From positions 45,141-109,140 of the forward strand of contig CACWKX010000014.1 in NCBI GenBank assembly GCA_902761585.1: a stretch of DNA of 64,000 nt, read 5' to 3'. Below are positions 9,455-19,290 of the stretch, in pieces. The DNA is from an uncultured Lachnospiraceae bacterium (GTDB lineage Bacteria; Bacillota; Clostridia; Lachnospirales; Lachnospiraceae). Under the pieces are notes generated by a model. It was not told the DNA's origin and did not search any database. It saw only the letters and a list, made by a program, of their open reading frames with translations. A program made the translations under genes and the position numbers. How positions within the stretch are numbered: the first letter of the stretch is position 1; every line of letters starts with the position of its first letter.

Positions 9455-10750
9455 ATGTGTGATACCGCCATCGAGGTGAGCGATGTCACGAAGGTCTACC
9501 GCCTGTATGAGCGGCAGAGAGACAGACTCTGGGAGACGCTGGGCCTTGACAGAAAGAAAACCTACAAGGAAAAATATGCATTAAACCATGTCAGCTTCCG
9601 GGTGAAGAGGGGCGAGACGGTCGGCATCATCGGAACGAATGGCTCCGGAAAGTCGACCATGCTCAAGCTGATCACCGGTGTTCTGACACCGACGGCAGGA
9701 AGCATCCGTGTAGATGGCAGAATTTCCGCTCTGCTGGAGCTGGGAGCCGGCTTCAACATGGAATATACGGGAATTGAGAATGTCTATCTGAACGGCGCGA
9801 TGATCGGTTTCACGAAAGAGGAGATCGATGCCCGTCTGGATGATATCATCAGTTTCGCGGATATCGGGGATTACATCAACCAGCCGGTGAAATCTTACTC
9901 CTCCGGCATGTTTGTCCGGCTGGCCTTTGCGGTTGCGATCAACATCGATCCGGAGATTCTGATTGTAGATGAAGCGCTGTCAGTCGGGGACGTTTTCTTT
10001 CAGTCCAAGTGTTATCGGAAGTTTGAGGAGTTTCGGCGGGCGGGGAAGACCATTCTGTTCGTATCGCATGACCTTTCAGCGATCTCCCGGTACTGCGACA
10101 GGGCAATTCTGCTCAATCAGGGCGACCTGATCTATGATGGAACGCCGAAGGAGGCCATAGACCTGTACAAAAAGGTGCTGGTCGGCCAGTATGAGGAGAA
10201 GCCTGCGGAACAGCCGGAGGCAGCAGACGGGGAAAAGAGGGAGATACAGGGAATCGGCAGCGGTTCCGATCTGTGGAAGAGCAGATACCCGGTCAATCCC
10301 AGTCTGGTTGAGTACGGAGAAAAAAATGGAGAGATTGTCGACTATGCGCTGCTGGATGAGAACGGTCTGATGACCTCCAACTTTCTGAAGGGAACAGTGT
10401 TCACAGTCCGGATGAAAATCCGGGCGCATGCGGACATTCTGGAACCGATCTTCGCGTTTACGATCAAGAACATGAAGGGCATTGAGATCTGCGGGACAAA
10501 CACGACGATGGAACATGTCCCGGTTCCGACGATGCATGACGGTGATGAACATGTGGTGGAGTTTACTCAGAAAATGGATCTGCAGGGAGGAGAATACCTG
10601 CTTTCGCTGGGATGCACCGGTTATCAGGACGGGATGTTCCGGGTGTTCCACAGACTCTATGACGTCATTTCGCTGACGGTAGTATCGAATCGAGACACAG
10701 TCGGTTTCTATGACATGAACAGCACCTGCGTGCTGGATCCGGAGATATGA
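9455..10750 (+). CDS. ABC polysaccharide exporter ATPase with Wzt-type C-terminal domain
   Basis: Energises the Wzm-like permease. The nucleotide-binding domain shows Walker A (GTNGSGKST), the signature YSSGM and Walker B (ILIVDEALS) within residues about 1-235. Residues about 270-431 form an extra beta-rich domain (LKGTVFTVRMKIRA ... FRVFHRLYDVI) like the Wzt C-terminal domain that recognises the finished, end-capped glycan in O-antigen export. TagH-type teichoic acid exporters do not normally have this glycan-recognition domain. ATG 9455 has AGGAG at 9444; a TTG at 9401 with AAGGAGAG is a plausible longer start. It ends 1 base before the methyltransferase/kinase gene. Confidence 0.9.
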   Translation: MCDTAIEVSDVTKVYRLYERQRDRLWETLGLDRKKTYKEKYALNHVSFRVKRGETVGIIGTNGSGKSTMLKLITGVLTPTAGSIRVDGRISALLELGAGFNMEYTGIENVYLNGAMIGFTKEEIDARLDDIISFADIGDYINQPVKSYSSGMFVRLAFAVAINIDPEILIVDEALSVGDVFFQSKCYRKFEEFRRAGKTILFVSHDLSAISRYCDRAILLNQGDLIYDGTPKEAIDLYKKVLVGQYEEKPAEQPEAADGEKREIQGIGSGSDLWKSRYPVNPSLVEYGEKNGEIVDYALLDENGLMTSNFLKGTVFTVRMKIRAHADILEPIFAFTIKNMKGIEICGTNTTMEHVPVPTMHDGDEHVVEFTQKMDLQGGEYLLSLGCTGYQDGMFRVFHRLYDVISLTVVSNRDTVGFYDMNSTCVLDPEI

Positions 10751-10751
10751 G

Positions 10752-12965
10752 ATGGCAGAGCTGAATTTGGATTATTATCGTGGAAGCGACCAGTATTCTG
10801 ACGGGGATGTGGAGGATCAGATCCTCAGGGACGTCAGAAAGCTGACAGCAGCCGGGAAGGTGGAAGACCTGGGTAGCCAGTCGGATGCACAGGATATGCT
10901 CTACGGAGCCATCGATGAGGCGTACCGGACCGGAAATGAGACAGACGGATTTGCATATCTTTACCACTTGTCCCCTGTCCGTGAAAACATTCTTTCCTGG
11001 TATCCCTTCAGAAAGAATGCCTCTGCTCTCGAGATCGGGGCTGGACCTGGCGCTGTGACGGGGATTCTCTGCAGAAAACTGGCGTCCGTGACAAGTGTCG
11101 ATCTCTCGAAGCGGCGCTGTATGATCAACTATGAGCGGCATCGGAGCGCGGATAATCTGAAGATTATGGTCGGGAATCTCAATGAGATGAAGTTTCCCGG
11201 CCTTTTTGACTACGTGATACTGAACGGGGTCTTCGAGTATGCGGGATCCTTCACAAGGGAAGGAGAGCCTTATAAAACCTTCCTCAGACGCTGCGCCAGT
11301 TTCCTGAAAGAGGATGGGGTGCTTCTGGTTGCGATTGAGAATCGGCTTGGCCTGAAGTATTTTGCCGGGGCGCCGGAGGACCACACTGGCAACTATATGG
11401 AAGGACTGAAGGGATACCGGAAGGGCTCAGGCGTGCGGACCTTCTCCAGGGCGGAGTGGAGAGGCCTCGCGGCGGACTGCGGTCTCCGTGTCCGGCGGTT
11501 TTACTACCCGTCCCCTGATTATAAGTTTCCAGGAGAGGTTTTCACGGACGAAAGTCTGTCGGCAGCTTCCTATGACCGGAACCGGTGGAATTTCGATGCC
11601 CGGAGGCTGGAGCTTTTCCCAGAGCGTGAGATGGCAGTCAGCCTTCAAAAAGAGGGTGTGCTGGCCACGTTTATGAATTCATTTCTTGTGGAGCTGGCAG
11701 CCTTTGACCGGGTGGAGACCCGGGAGGAAACCGGGGGAGACAGCGAAGTTCTTTATGCAAAAGTCAATTCTGACAGAGCGCCCCGTTTTCGGATCCAGAC
11801 GTTGATCAGGAGAACTAAGGATGGGAGAAGAATCGTATCCAAGGAGCCGCTGACAGGTGCTGCGTATGCACACCTGCTTCGGATGCATGGGTATGAGAAG
11901 ACACAGCAAACAGGGATGTTTTGCCTGGAGGGAAGGCATTATCCGGTCCGTACGCTCTGTGGGGAGGAGAAGGACGGCAGGTTTTTCTACCCGTATCTTG
12001 AGGGAGTAAATCTCGGGGAGCGGGTGGCTCAGGCTGCCGAAGAAGGTGATGGTGCATTTGTCCTCCAGATGACAGACGCACTCTGGAGTCTTCTGCTTCA
12101 GGGAGAAGTAAAAGACGGTGCTGTCGGAAAAGAAGGGCAGGATGCATTTCGGAAGGTGTTCGGGGAAGCATGCGGGCCTGGAGAAGACAGGTTTCTCTGT
12201 CCGGCAAACATTGATCTGATCTTTGACAACCTGATCCTGAGTGGGGACACGGTATGGATCATTGACGGGGAGTGGGTGTTCGACTTTCCGGTTCCGGCAG
12301 GATTCATCCTCTGGCGGGCAGTCAACGAGCTGTATGCCGACCATGAGAGCTTTGAGCAGGTGCTGCCGAAGCAGAAGCTTTTCGGACGGTACCAGATCAC
12401 ACCGACACAGGCACAGACGTATTGGAGATGGGCAGACTTTTTTGAGAAGCGGACTGTGAAGGCAAATGAATTGGCCCGGTATGCCCGTCCGGAGAAGAAG
12501 GCGGATCTGAAGGACATCCATACATTCGGACAGAGGGCTCGTCTGACCTCTACCCTTTACATTGACCGGGGACAAGGGTTTTCAGAGAAGGATGTGGTGC
12601 GGCAGGAGGTCTCGCTGAAGGATGGGGTCTATGAGGCCGTCTTTGATATTCCGAACCCGGAGACAGTCCGGGATCTGCGTTTTGATCCGATCGAGGGGAC
12701 CTGCTGCGTCTGTGCGTTGAGCTCTCCTGACGGACAGCTGAGACCCGTCAATGCGGCGAGGGCAAGAAAAAAGATCTTACTGGAGGGCGGATATACGAGA
12801 GAGTGTGAGTTCCTGACGACGGATCCGTCCTACCGCCTGGTTTGCCGGGGCAGCGTCCCGGAGAGAGTCCGGATCACCGGAAGGATGGATCTCAGGAGTG
12901 AAGACTGGGCGCTTGGAAGGGCAGGGAGCCTGCTCGGAAAGTATCAGAGGATATTCAGACTATGA
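10752..12965 (+). CDS. Methyltransferase / kinase-like protein, WbdD-like candidate glycan chain terminator
   Basis: Class I SAM methyltransferase at about residues 70-260, with SAM motif LEIGAGPGAVTG (residues 93-104) and acidic SVDLS after it. A second region at about 350-540 resembles a sugar or lipopolysaccharide kinase: a possible ATP lysine (IVSKE, about 360), a hinge-like FFYPYLEG, a catalytic-loop-like IDLIFDN (about 486, D-x4-N spacing as in kinases) and a metal-site-like IIDGEW (about 503). The last ~170 residues are an unassigned beta-rich part. Methyltransferase plus kinase is the architecture of E. coli WbdD, which caps O9a chains so Wzt can recognise them; here the gene directly follows a Wzt with such a domain. 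The methyltransferase is clear; the kinase and cap role are inference. Confidence 0.7.
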   Translation: MAELNLDYYRGSDQYSDGDVEDQILRDVRKLTAAGKVEDLGSQSDAQDMLYGAIDEAYRTGNETDGFAYLYHLSPVRENILSWYPFRKNASALEIGAGPGAVTGILCRKLASVTSVDLSKRRCMINYERHRSADNLKIMVGNLNEMKFPGLFDYVILNGVFEYAGSFTREGEPYKTFLRRCASFLKEDGVLLVAIENRLGLKYFAGAPEDHTGNYMEGLKGYRKGSGVRTFSRAEWRGLAADCGLRVRRFYYPSPDYKFPGEVFTDESLSAASYDRNRWNFDARRLELFPEREMAVSLQKEGVLATFMNSFLVELAAFDRVETREETGGDSEVLYAKVNSDRAPRFRIQTLIRRTKDGRRIVSKEPLTGAAYAHLLRMHGYEKTQQTGMFCLEGRHYPVRTLCGEEKDGRFFYPYLEGVNLGERVAQAAEEGDGAFVLQMTDALWSLLLQGEVKDGAVGKEGQDAFRKVFGEACGPGEDRFLCPANIDLIFDNLILSGDTVWIIDGEWVFDFPVPAGFILWRAVNELYADHESFEQVLPKQKLFGRYQITPTQAQTYWRWADFFEKRTVKANELARYARPEKKADLKDIHTFGQRARLTSTLYIDRGQGFSEKDVVRQEVSLKDGVYEAVFDIPNPETVRDLRFDPIEGTCCVCALSSPDGQLRPVNAARARKKILLEGGYTRECEFLTTDPSYRLVCRGSVPERVRITGRMDLRSEDWALGRAGSLLGKYQRIFRL

Positions 12966-15724
12966 AGACGGAAGAAAGACAGAGCAGCCGTCCGGTTGAT
13001 ATCGTGGTTCCTGTCTACAACGGCTATGAAGACCTGCTTCTGTGCGTTGAAAGCCTGAAGCGGCATACCGATCTGACAAGGCACCGGGTCATCCTGATTG
13101 ATGACAAAAGCACAGATGGACGCATCCGGCCGTATCTGGAACGGGAGAAGCGGTGTCCGGGGATCTGTGTGCTGTTCAACGACCAGAACAGGGGATTCTC
13201 CGCGAATGTCAATACGGGGCTTGCCTACTCGCAGCGGGATACCATTCTCCTGAATTCTGACACGATTGTGACAGACCGGTGGGTGGAGAAGCTCCAGCGC
13301 TGTGCGGACTCCTCTGTACGGATCGCAACAGTGACACCTCTTTCCAATGCAGCGACGCTGGCCTCGGTTCCGGAGTTCCTGAAGGACAACCAGATCCCGG
13401 ACGGCCTGAATGTCGACGAATATGCGGAGCTTGTGGAGCGGACATCGCTGCGCCGTTATCCGACTGTCTCAGTGGCCGTCGGTTTCTGTATGTATGTCCG
13501 TCAGGAAGCCTATGAGGCGGTGGGACCATTCGACGCAGCCACATTTGGAAGAGGGTACGGAGAGGAAAACGACTTCTGCAACCGCTGCGGAATGCTGGGA
13601 TACATCCATGTTCTGTGCGACGACACCTTCATCTATCATAAAGGGACCGCATCCTTTGAGAGCGATGAAAAAAAACGGCTGTGCGATGAGCATGACCGGA
13701 TTCTGAGAAAGCGCTATCCGCTTCAGATGAAGGAAAATGACCGCTACTGCGCGGAAAATCCGGACCAGGACATCCGGGACAACCTCAGGCTTCATACCTG
13801 CCTTTCAAATGGAGCTGGAAATCTGCTTTACTTCCTGCATCTGGATTTTCAGGGAATTGCGAAGAATCATATCGGCGGAACACAGCTTCACGTGCGGGAT
13901 CTGGTCCGCGGCGCCGTGAAGGACTACAACGTGTTTGTGGCAGCCAGGGACGGGGAAGTGCTCCGGCTGACCATTTACCCAAGGGGCTGCGGGGAGAAGC
14001 TGATGCTGAAGTTTCCGATCGGTGAGAAGCCGCTGTTTCCTGTGTTCCGGGACGAGAAGCTCGCAGAGATTCTCCGGCAGATCCTGACGGTATTTGACAT
14101 CGATCTTGTCCATGTCCATCATACGGAGGGGCTGACGCTCGATATCTTCGAAGTCTCGAAAGCATTGGGAATCCCGGTTATCTGTACGCTTCATGACTAC
14201 TACTATGCCTGTCCGACGATCAAGTTGCTGGATAGAGACGGGACGTTCTGCCCGTCAGACGGCCGTTTTGCGCCGGCCGACGACCGGACCTGCCGGCTTT
14301 GCCTTCACAAAAACTGCGGTTATGGCCATGTGTCGGTGATCGGCAGGTGGAGGCGGGAGAATCTGCGTGCCCTTTCAGTTTGCGGGAAACTGATCTTTCC
14401 CTCTGAGTCCGCAAAGGCCGTGATGATACAGGCATTTCCAGAGCTGGAGAGCCGAAGCGTTGTCATTCCGCACGGAAGCGGCGAACCGAAGGAGAAGGCG
14501 GGGCATACGATTGTGAAGGGGGCTGTACCTGCGAAGCGGACGGAGCGGATGCATGCGCACCTGGATCAGCTGCCGGGAAGGGATGGCGGCTTCAGCTATG
14601 TCACCGGCTGGGCATATCTTGAGGGAGAAGACAGCGGAAGCATATCGGCATATGCCGAAGTGACAGATCATCGCGGGCAGGTGTTCCGGCTCCCGCTCCG
14701 AAAAATCCCCCGCACGGACGTGGCGGATGCGGCTTGCGACAGACGGTACCAGCAGTGTGGATTCCATGCGGTTTTCGATATTCCGGGAATGGCTGCCGGA
14801 CGGTTCCGGATGAGGATTCTGCTTCAGAAGGAAACGGAGTTCTTCACGGACGGGCGGGTACACACAGGTTTCTATAATCGTCTGACAAAAGAAGAGGGCA
14901 GGCTTCACCATCAGGATGGGCGGGTTCTTCACGTTGCGTTTCTCGGCGGGGTGACCAGAGCGAAAGGTTCTACCTTGTTATCCGCGATCATTCATTCTGG
15001 AAACCCGCATTTCCGCTTCTTTGTCTTCGGACAGATCGGAGATCCGGAGGTACTGAAAGAAAAGTGTCCGGAGAATGTCTATTTTTCCGGTGTTTATGAG
15101 CAGGAAGATGCGGGAGAGCTGCTGGAGGCCTGCCAGATCGATGTGGCGTGCATTCTCCCGATCTGGGGGGAGACATTCTGCTATACATTGTCCGAAGCCT
15201 GGCAGAGCGGGATCCCGGTCATCGGAACCGATATCGGGGCAGTTGGAGAACGTATCCGGAGGACAAAAGCCGGATGGCTTGTCCCGCCGGATGCGAAGGC
15301 AGGTGAGGTGCTGGCGCTTCTGGAGAAAATCCGGAGCAGCCCGCAGAAGCTCTCCGAAAAGCGGAAAGCGGCATTGAGCGTGCCGCTCCGGAATATCGTC
15401 TGGATGAATGCCGCGTACAGGATGCTGTATGGAGAGTGGATGCGGCAGGGGCGGCAGGGCAGCATTACAGAGCGGGTGCGCCGGAGAAACTGCAGTCCCC
15501 AGGATGCAGATGCCGTTTTCCAGGCCTACGCGCTGGCAAACCCGGCTGTGAGAGGCAGCGGCGGGGAGGCAGAAAAAAACAGGCTCCGGGAGGAGAATGA
15601 GATGCTGCGTACCTCCATGGAGATGCTGAAGAAAACGACGAGTTACAGACTGGCAAGGAAGATCGCGGAGGCAGATATCCCCGGAAGGGAGACGCTGAAG
15701 CGAATTCTCGGAAAGAGGGTTTGA
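12962..15724 (+). CDS. Bifunctional glycosyltransferase, GT2 fused to GT4
   Basis: Large (920 residues) cytoplasmic glycan-assembly enzyme. N-terminal GT2 (about 1-260): VDIVVPVYNG, LIDDKSTDG, LLNSDTIV, and GYGEENDFCNR. A GT4 domain begins near residue 295 (LHLDFQGIAKNHIGGTQLHV) with a cysteine cluster (DGTFCPS, TCRLCLHKNCG) seen in some GT4 proteins; a beta-rich insertion around 525-640 splits it, and the donor-site E-rich region follows (GETFCYTLSEAWQSGIPVIGTD). A short coiled coil ends the protein. The ATG overlaps the previous stop as ATGA, so the two are translationally coupled. Donor and acceptor sugars cannot be read from sequence. Confidence 0.88.
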   Translation: MKTEERQSSRPVDIVVPVYNGYEDLLLCVESLKRHTDLTRHRVILIDDKSTDGRIRPYLEREKRCPGICVLFNDQNRGFSANVNTGLAYSQRDTILLNSDTIVTDRWVEKLQRCADSSVRIATVTPLSNAATLASVPEFLKDNQIPDGLNVDEYAELVERTSLRRYPTVSVAVGFCMYVRQEAYEAVGPFDAATFGRGYGEENDFCNRCGMLGYIHVLCDDTFIYHKGTASFESDEKKRLCDEHDRILRKRYPLQMKENDRYCAENPDQDIRDNLRLHTCLSNGAGNLLYFLHLDFQGIAKNHIGGTQLHVRDLVRGAVKDYNVFVAARDGEVLRLTIYPRGCGEKLMLKFPIGEKPLFPVFRDEKLAEILRQILTVFDIDLVHVHHTEGLTLDIFEVSKALGIPVICTLHDYYYACPTIKLLDRDGTFCPSDGRFAPADDRTCRLCLHKNCGYGHVSVIGRWRRENLRALSVCGKLIFPSESAKAVMIQAFPELESRSVVIPHGSGEPKEKAGHTIVKGAVPAKRTERMHAHLDQLPGRDGGFSYVTGWAYLEGEDSGSISAYAEVTDHRGQVFRLPLRKIPRTDVADAACDRRYQQCGFHAVFDIPGMAAGRFRMRILLQKETEFFTDGRVHTGFYNRLTKEEGRLHHQDGRVLHVAFLGGVTRAKGSTLLSAIIHSGNPHFRFFVFGQIGDPEVLKEKCPENVYFSGVYEQEDAGELLEACQIDVACILPIWGETFCYTLSEAWQSGIPVIGTDIGAVGERIRRTKAGWLVPPDAKAGEVLALLEKIRSSPQKLSEKRKAALSVPLRNIVWMNAAYRMLYGEWMRQGRQGSITERVRRRNCSPQDADAVFQAYALANPAVRGSGGEAEKNRLREENEMLRTSMEMLKKTTSYRLARKIAEADIPGRETLKRILGKRV

Positions 15725-15725
15725 G

Positions 15726-17372
15726 ATGAATCTGGGGAAACTGAAAAATTATCTGAATGTTTTCAGTCTGCAGCAGGCGGCGATAAGCATCAGAGACCGG
15801 TTCTTTTCGCCGGAGCATGAGGAAGTTCCCTATGAACGGTGGCTGGAACACACCCGGATTTCCTCCCGCGGATATGCGAAGATTTCGAAGGAAGTCTTTC
15901 ATTTTCAGCCGAAGATCGGTGTGTACGCTCACGCAGTGGGGAGAGACAGGGCAGCCTTTGTTCAGTCACTGTCGCTGCAGACCTATCGGAATGTCCGGCC
16001 GCTGAAGGACTGTCCCGAAGCGGAGTATACCTTGTTCGCAGGCCCGGGCTGTACCCTGACGCCGGATATGCTGTCCTCCTGCGTGAGGCTTCTGAATGAG
16101 GACAACAGCGGGTATGTGGACCTCGTGTACTTTGACTCAGACTGCATCGATGCAGAGGGCAGGAAGACGAACCCGGCATTCCGCCCGGAATACGACCCGA
16201 TTTTGCTGAGAAAGGTCAATTATATGGGGAATGTCTTTCTCGTCAGGACAGCCTTGTTCCGGAAGGTGTACAGGGAAATGGAGCAGGATTCGGGCGGAAA
16301 GGTCAGTCTGGACAGTGACGGGGTACATGCCTTTCTGAAGCGTCTGTGCAAGAGTGAGCATGTCAGACCCGGGCAGGAAAGAAGCGGGACTGTCCGCCAT
16401 ATTCCGAGGATTCTCTATCATGAGGTTCTGGAAAACGCGCGGAAGGTCAGTGTGGACAGACATATCCCACTGCTGAAGAAGGATCTGGAGCTTGTCTCTG
16501 TGATCATTCCCAACAAGGATCATGTCAGGGACCTGAAGAACTGCATCGATTCCCTCCTGAAAGTCAACGCCTACCACAATCTGGAGATCATCATCGTCGA
16601 GAACAACAGCTCTTCGCTGGAGATTTTCCGGTATTATGAGGAGATTCAGAAGCAGGACGGGCGGATTCATGTGTACACCTATACAGGGAGTTTCAATTAT
16701 TCCAGGATCAACAATTTCGGGGCGTCAAAGGCTCATGGACGATTTCTGCTGTTTCTGAACAATGACACCGTGATTCTGAAGCCATCAAGCATCTGGTATC
16801 TGGCATCTCATGCGGAAAGACAGGATGTCGGTGCGGTCGGTGCTCTTCTGATCTATCCGGACCATACGGTTCAGCATGCTGGCGTCATCCTCGGATATGG
16901 AGGCATCGCCGGGCATGCGTATCAGGGAGAGGAGCTGGGGGAGCTGCCGGGGGAGTATCCGGAACTTCTCTTTGAGCATACACGCAATGTGTCAGCCGTT
17001 ACCGGTGCCTGCATGCTGATGCGGCGGGAGGTTTATGAACAGGCCGGCGGCTTTGATGAGGAGCTGGCGGTAACATTCAATGATGTGGACCTGTGTCTCA
17101 GACTCCGGAAGGAAGGATACCGGATTCTCATCTGCCCGAATGCCGAGCTGATTCACAATGAGTCAGCGTCCAGAGGCGCGGAGGACAGCGAGGAGAAGGT
17201 CAGACGGTTCCACCGGGAAATCGGCATTTTTGTCAGACGATGGGAGAAGGAGCTTGAAGCCGGTGATCCGTTCTACAACCCGAATCTGACGCTGACAGGG
17301 CGGACATATACCTGCAAGGATCCGGTCCGTGAAGCCAGAGCACCTTACCTGAAGTATCTGCGAATGGAGTAA
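15726..17372 (+). CDS. GT2 glycosyltransferase with degenerate N-terminal half
   Basis: Glycosyltransferase with an active-looking C-terminal GT-A domain: SVIIPNKDH, IIIVENNSSS, FLNNDT and the acceptor-side motif FNDVDLCLRLR, a family often annotated as rhamnosyltransferase. The N-terminal ~230 residues align with the first GT2 domain of the 21224-23113 paralogue, but the nucleotide-binding start is missing and the acidic motif is altered (VYFDSDC), so that half is probably a structural or acceptor-binding relic. Starts 1 base after the upstream gene with GAGGG ahead. One of three tandem paralogues in this locus. Confidence 0.87.
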   Translation: MNLGKLKNYLNVFSLQQAAISIRDRFFSPEHEEVPYERWLEHTRISSRGYAKISKEVFHFQPKIGVYAHAVGRDRAAFVQSLSLQTYRNVRPLKDCPEAEYTLFAGPGCTLTPDMLSSCVRLLNEDNSGYVDLVYFDSDCIDAEGRKTNPAFRPEYDPILLRKVNYMGNVFLVRTALFRKVYREMEQDSGGKVSLDSDGVHAFLKRLCKSEHVRPGQERSGTVRHIPRILYHEVLENARKVSVDRHIPLLKKDLELVSVIIPNKDHVRDLKNCIDSLLKVNAYHNLEIIIVENNSSSLEIFRYYEEIQKQDGRIHVYTYTGSFNYSRINNFGASKAHGRFLLFLNNDTVILKPSSIWYLASHAERQDVGAVGALLIYPDHTVQHAGVILGYGGIAGHAYQGEELGELPGEYPELLFEHTRNVSAVTGACMLMRREVYEQAGGFDEELAVTFNDVDLCLRLRKEGYRILICPNAELIHNESASRGAEDSEEKVRRFHREIGIFVRRWEKELEAGDPFYNPNLTLTGRTYTCKDPVREARAPYLKYLRME

Positions 17373-17377
17373 CCAGG

Positions 17378-19177
17378 GTGATGACAGGGAAAATTCAAAA
17401 GGGACTTCTCTATCTGAAAAACAGGGGAATCAGAGAATTTACTGCCAGGGCGGCAGAGAAGCTGGCAGATGCCCATTTTGACTATAACAGGTGGGTATGC
17501 GCGCAGGAACCTTCGCCTCTGGAGATGGGATATCAGAAATATCTGAAAATGGGGAGCATGCCGAAGATCTGGGTGATGATCCTTCGGCCAGAGGGAGAAC
17601 CGGTGAGGGGAAAAGCCTTCCGCAGAACAGAAGAAACGCTCCGCCGTCAGACCTACCTGAATGCAGAGCTGTGTGATGCGCTGACAACCCAGGTCGGTGA
17701 TGAGGATCTCATCGTCTTTGTCAGGGCCGGCGATCTGCTTCCGCCCCATGCCCTGTTTGAGCTCGCACGCGCAGTCCTGGATGGAAGCAGTTGTGTGTAC
17801 TCGGATGAGGACCGGTACAGGCTGGTGAAGGACGGAGACCGGGAGAAGCTAATGCTGTCCGATCCGCTTTTCAAGCCGGATTTTGATCCGGATTATCTGA
17901 GGTCGGTCCCGTATATCGGCTCTCTTTTTGGAGTGAAGGCGGGGATCCTCCGCAGGGCTACGCATATGCTGCAAGGTGACGCCGGTCTGTCGGCGGCGGA
18001 ACTGGCCGATCCGGCTGTCTGCTATGATATAACGCTGCTCTGCACGGAGCTAGCGCGGGAACATGTGGCGCATGTTCCGAAGATTCTCTGCCATGCGGCT
18101 GACCATCAGGAAAAGGCCATCCAGCGTCAGAGCGGCGCAGGAAGACCGCTGCAGGATGAAGAGACGATGCAGCGGCAGGAGAATCGGGCAGGGGATGAGG
18201 CCCTGATGCAGGTACTCCGGCGCGATCTCAGCAGAAGGGGAGAAGCAGGCATTGTGGAGCGGGGAAGAAGGCCGGGGTGTTTTCATATCCGGTATCTGCA
18301 TCCGGAAAGCCCGCTTGTCAGCCTTGTCATCCCAAACAAGGATCATGTCTCGATGCTGAAGCGCTGTCTGGATTCAGTCTGCAGCCTGACAACCTGGGAG
18401 AGACTGGAGATCATCATTGTCGAAAACAATTCGAGTGAACCTGAAACCTTTTCGTTTTATGACACACTGAAGGAAGGGTTCTACAGGCAGCTCCCGGTCC
18501 GGGTTGTCCGGTACCGGGAAAAAGGGTTCCATTTTTCTGCGATCATCAACGAAGGAGTCCGGGAGGCCGCGGGCGACTACGTGATTCTGATGAACAATGA
18601 TGTGACGGTTAAGACACCGGACTGGATTGAGCGGTTGTTGTCTCAGTGTATGCGGGAGAAGGTCGGCGCAGTCGGCCCGAAGCTTCTGTATCCGGACGAA
18701 ACTGTCCAGTCTGCCGGGATTGTCGTCGGAATCATGGGTTTTGCAGGCAGTATGATGGTTGGCGGGAAGGATGAGGATCCGGGCTATATGAACCGTGCTG
18801 CGGCTGTCAGCAGGATGAGTGCAGTGACGGCAGCCTGCATGATGGTCTCGAGGGAGGCATTCTGGCGGGCAGGCGGGTTCTCGATGGAATTTCCGGTGGC
18901 GCTGAATGATGTGGACTTCTGTCTTCGGCTTGGTGAGGCCGGCTATCATGTCCTCTTTGAACCGACTGCAGAGCTGTACCATCATGAGTCAGCCAGCAGG
19001 GGATATGAGAACAGCAGGGAGAAGTCGAAGCGCTTTGAGAATGAAAAGCGGCATTTCCGGAAAAAGTGGGAGAAGATTCTGAAGGAAGGAGATCCACATT
19101 ACAACCCGAATCTTTCTCTGAGAACGTGCCATTATGAAATCAATGCCGGCGTACCGAAATGGCTGATTTGCGGCTGA
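17378..19177 (+). CDS. GT2 glycosyltransferase, paralogue of the upstream gene
   Basis: 599 residues. A partial N-terminal GT2-like half retains YSDEDRY and FKPDFDPD but lacks a typical nucleotide-binding start. A complete C-terminal GT2 domain follows (LVIPNKDHV, IIIVENNSSE, LMNNDVTV, LNDVDFCLRL, then the tail DPHYNPNLS shared with its paralogues). Start is GTG 17378 or ATG 17381; GGAG at 17366 fits GTG slightly better. A promoter-like sequence overlaps its 3' end, hinting that the next genes can be transcribed separately. Confidence 0.87.
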   Translation: MMTGKIQKGLLYLKNRGIREFTARAAEKLADAHFDYNRWVCAQEPSPLEMGYQKYLKMGSMPKIWVMILRPEGEPVRGKAFRRTEETLRRQTYLNAELCDALTTQVGDEDLIVFVRAGDLLPPHALFELARAVLDGSSCVYSDEDRYRLVKDGDREKLMLSDPLFKPDFDPDYLRSVPYIGSLFGVKAGILRRATHMLQGDAGLSAAELADPAVCYDITLLCTELAREHVAHVPKILCHAADHQEKAIQRQSGAGRPLQDEETMQRQENRAGDEALMQVLRRDLSRRGEAGIVERGRRPGCFHIRYLHPESPLVSLVIPNKDHVSMLKRCLDSVCSLTTWERLEIIIVENNSSEPETFSFYDTLKEGFYRQLPVRVVRYREKGFHFSAIINEGVREAAGDYVILMNNDVTVKTPDWIERLLSQCMREKVGAVGPKLLYPDETVQSAGIVVGIMGFAGSMMVGGKDEDPGYMNRAAAVSRMSAVTAACMMVSREAFWRAGGFSMEFPVALNDVDFCLRLGEAGYHVLFEPTAELYHHESASRGYENSREKSKRFENEKRHFRKKWEKILKEGDPHYNPNLSLRTCHYEINAGVPKWLICG

Positions 19178-19196
19178 GGGCTCCGGATGCTATAAT
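19168..19196 (+). promoter_or_regulatory. Internal promoter before the DMT/SMR pair
   Basis: TTGCGG (19168-19173), 17-base spacer, perfect TATAAT (19191-19196). It overlaps the last codons of the glycosyltransferase gene and precedes the next likely start by about 95 bases. Confidence 0.5.
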
Positions 19197-19290
19197 GAAA
19201 AATCAGCCGCACGAAGAACAGGGTGGCTTTGACTCACGGAATACGGAAAGAGAACGACGAGATCAGAAGAGAAGGGGGATCATCCGGAAC

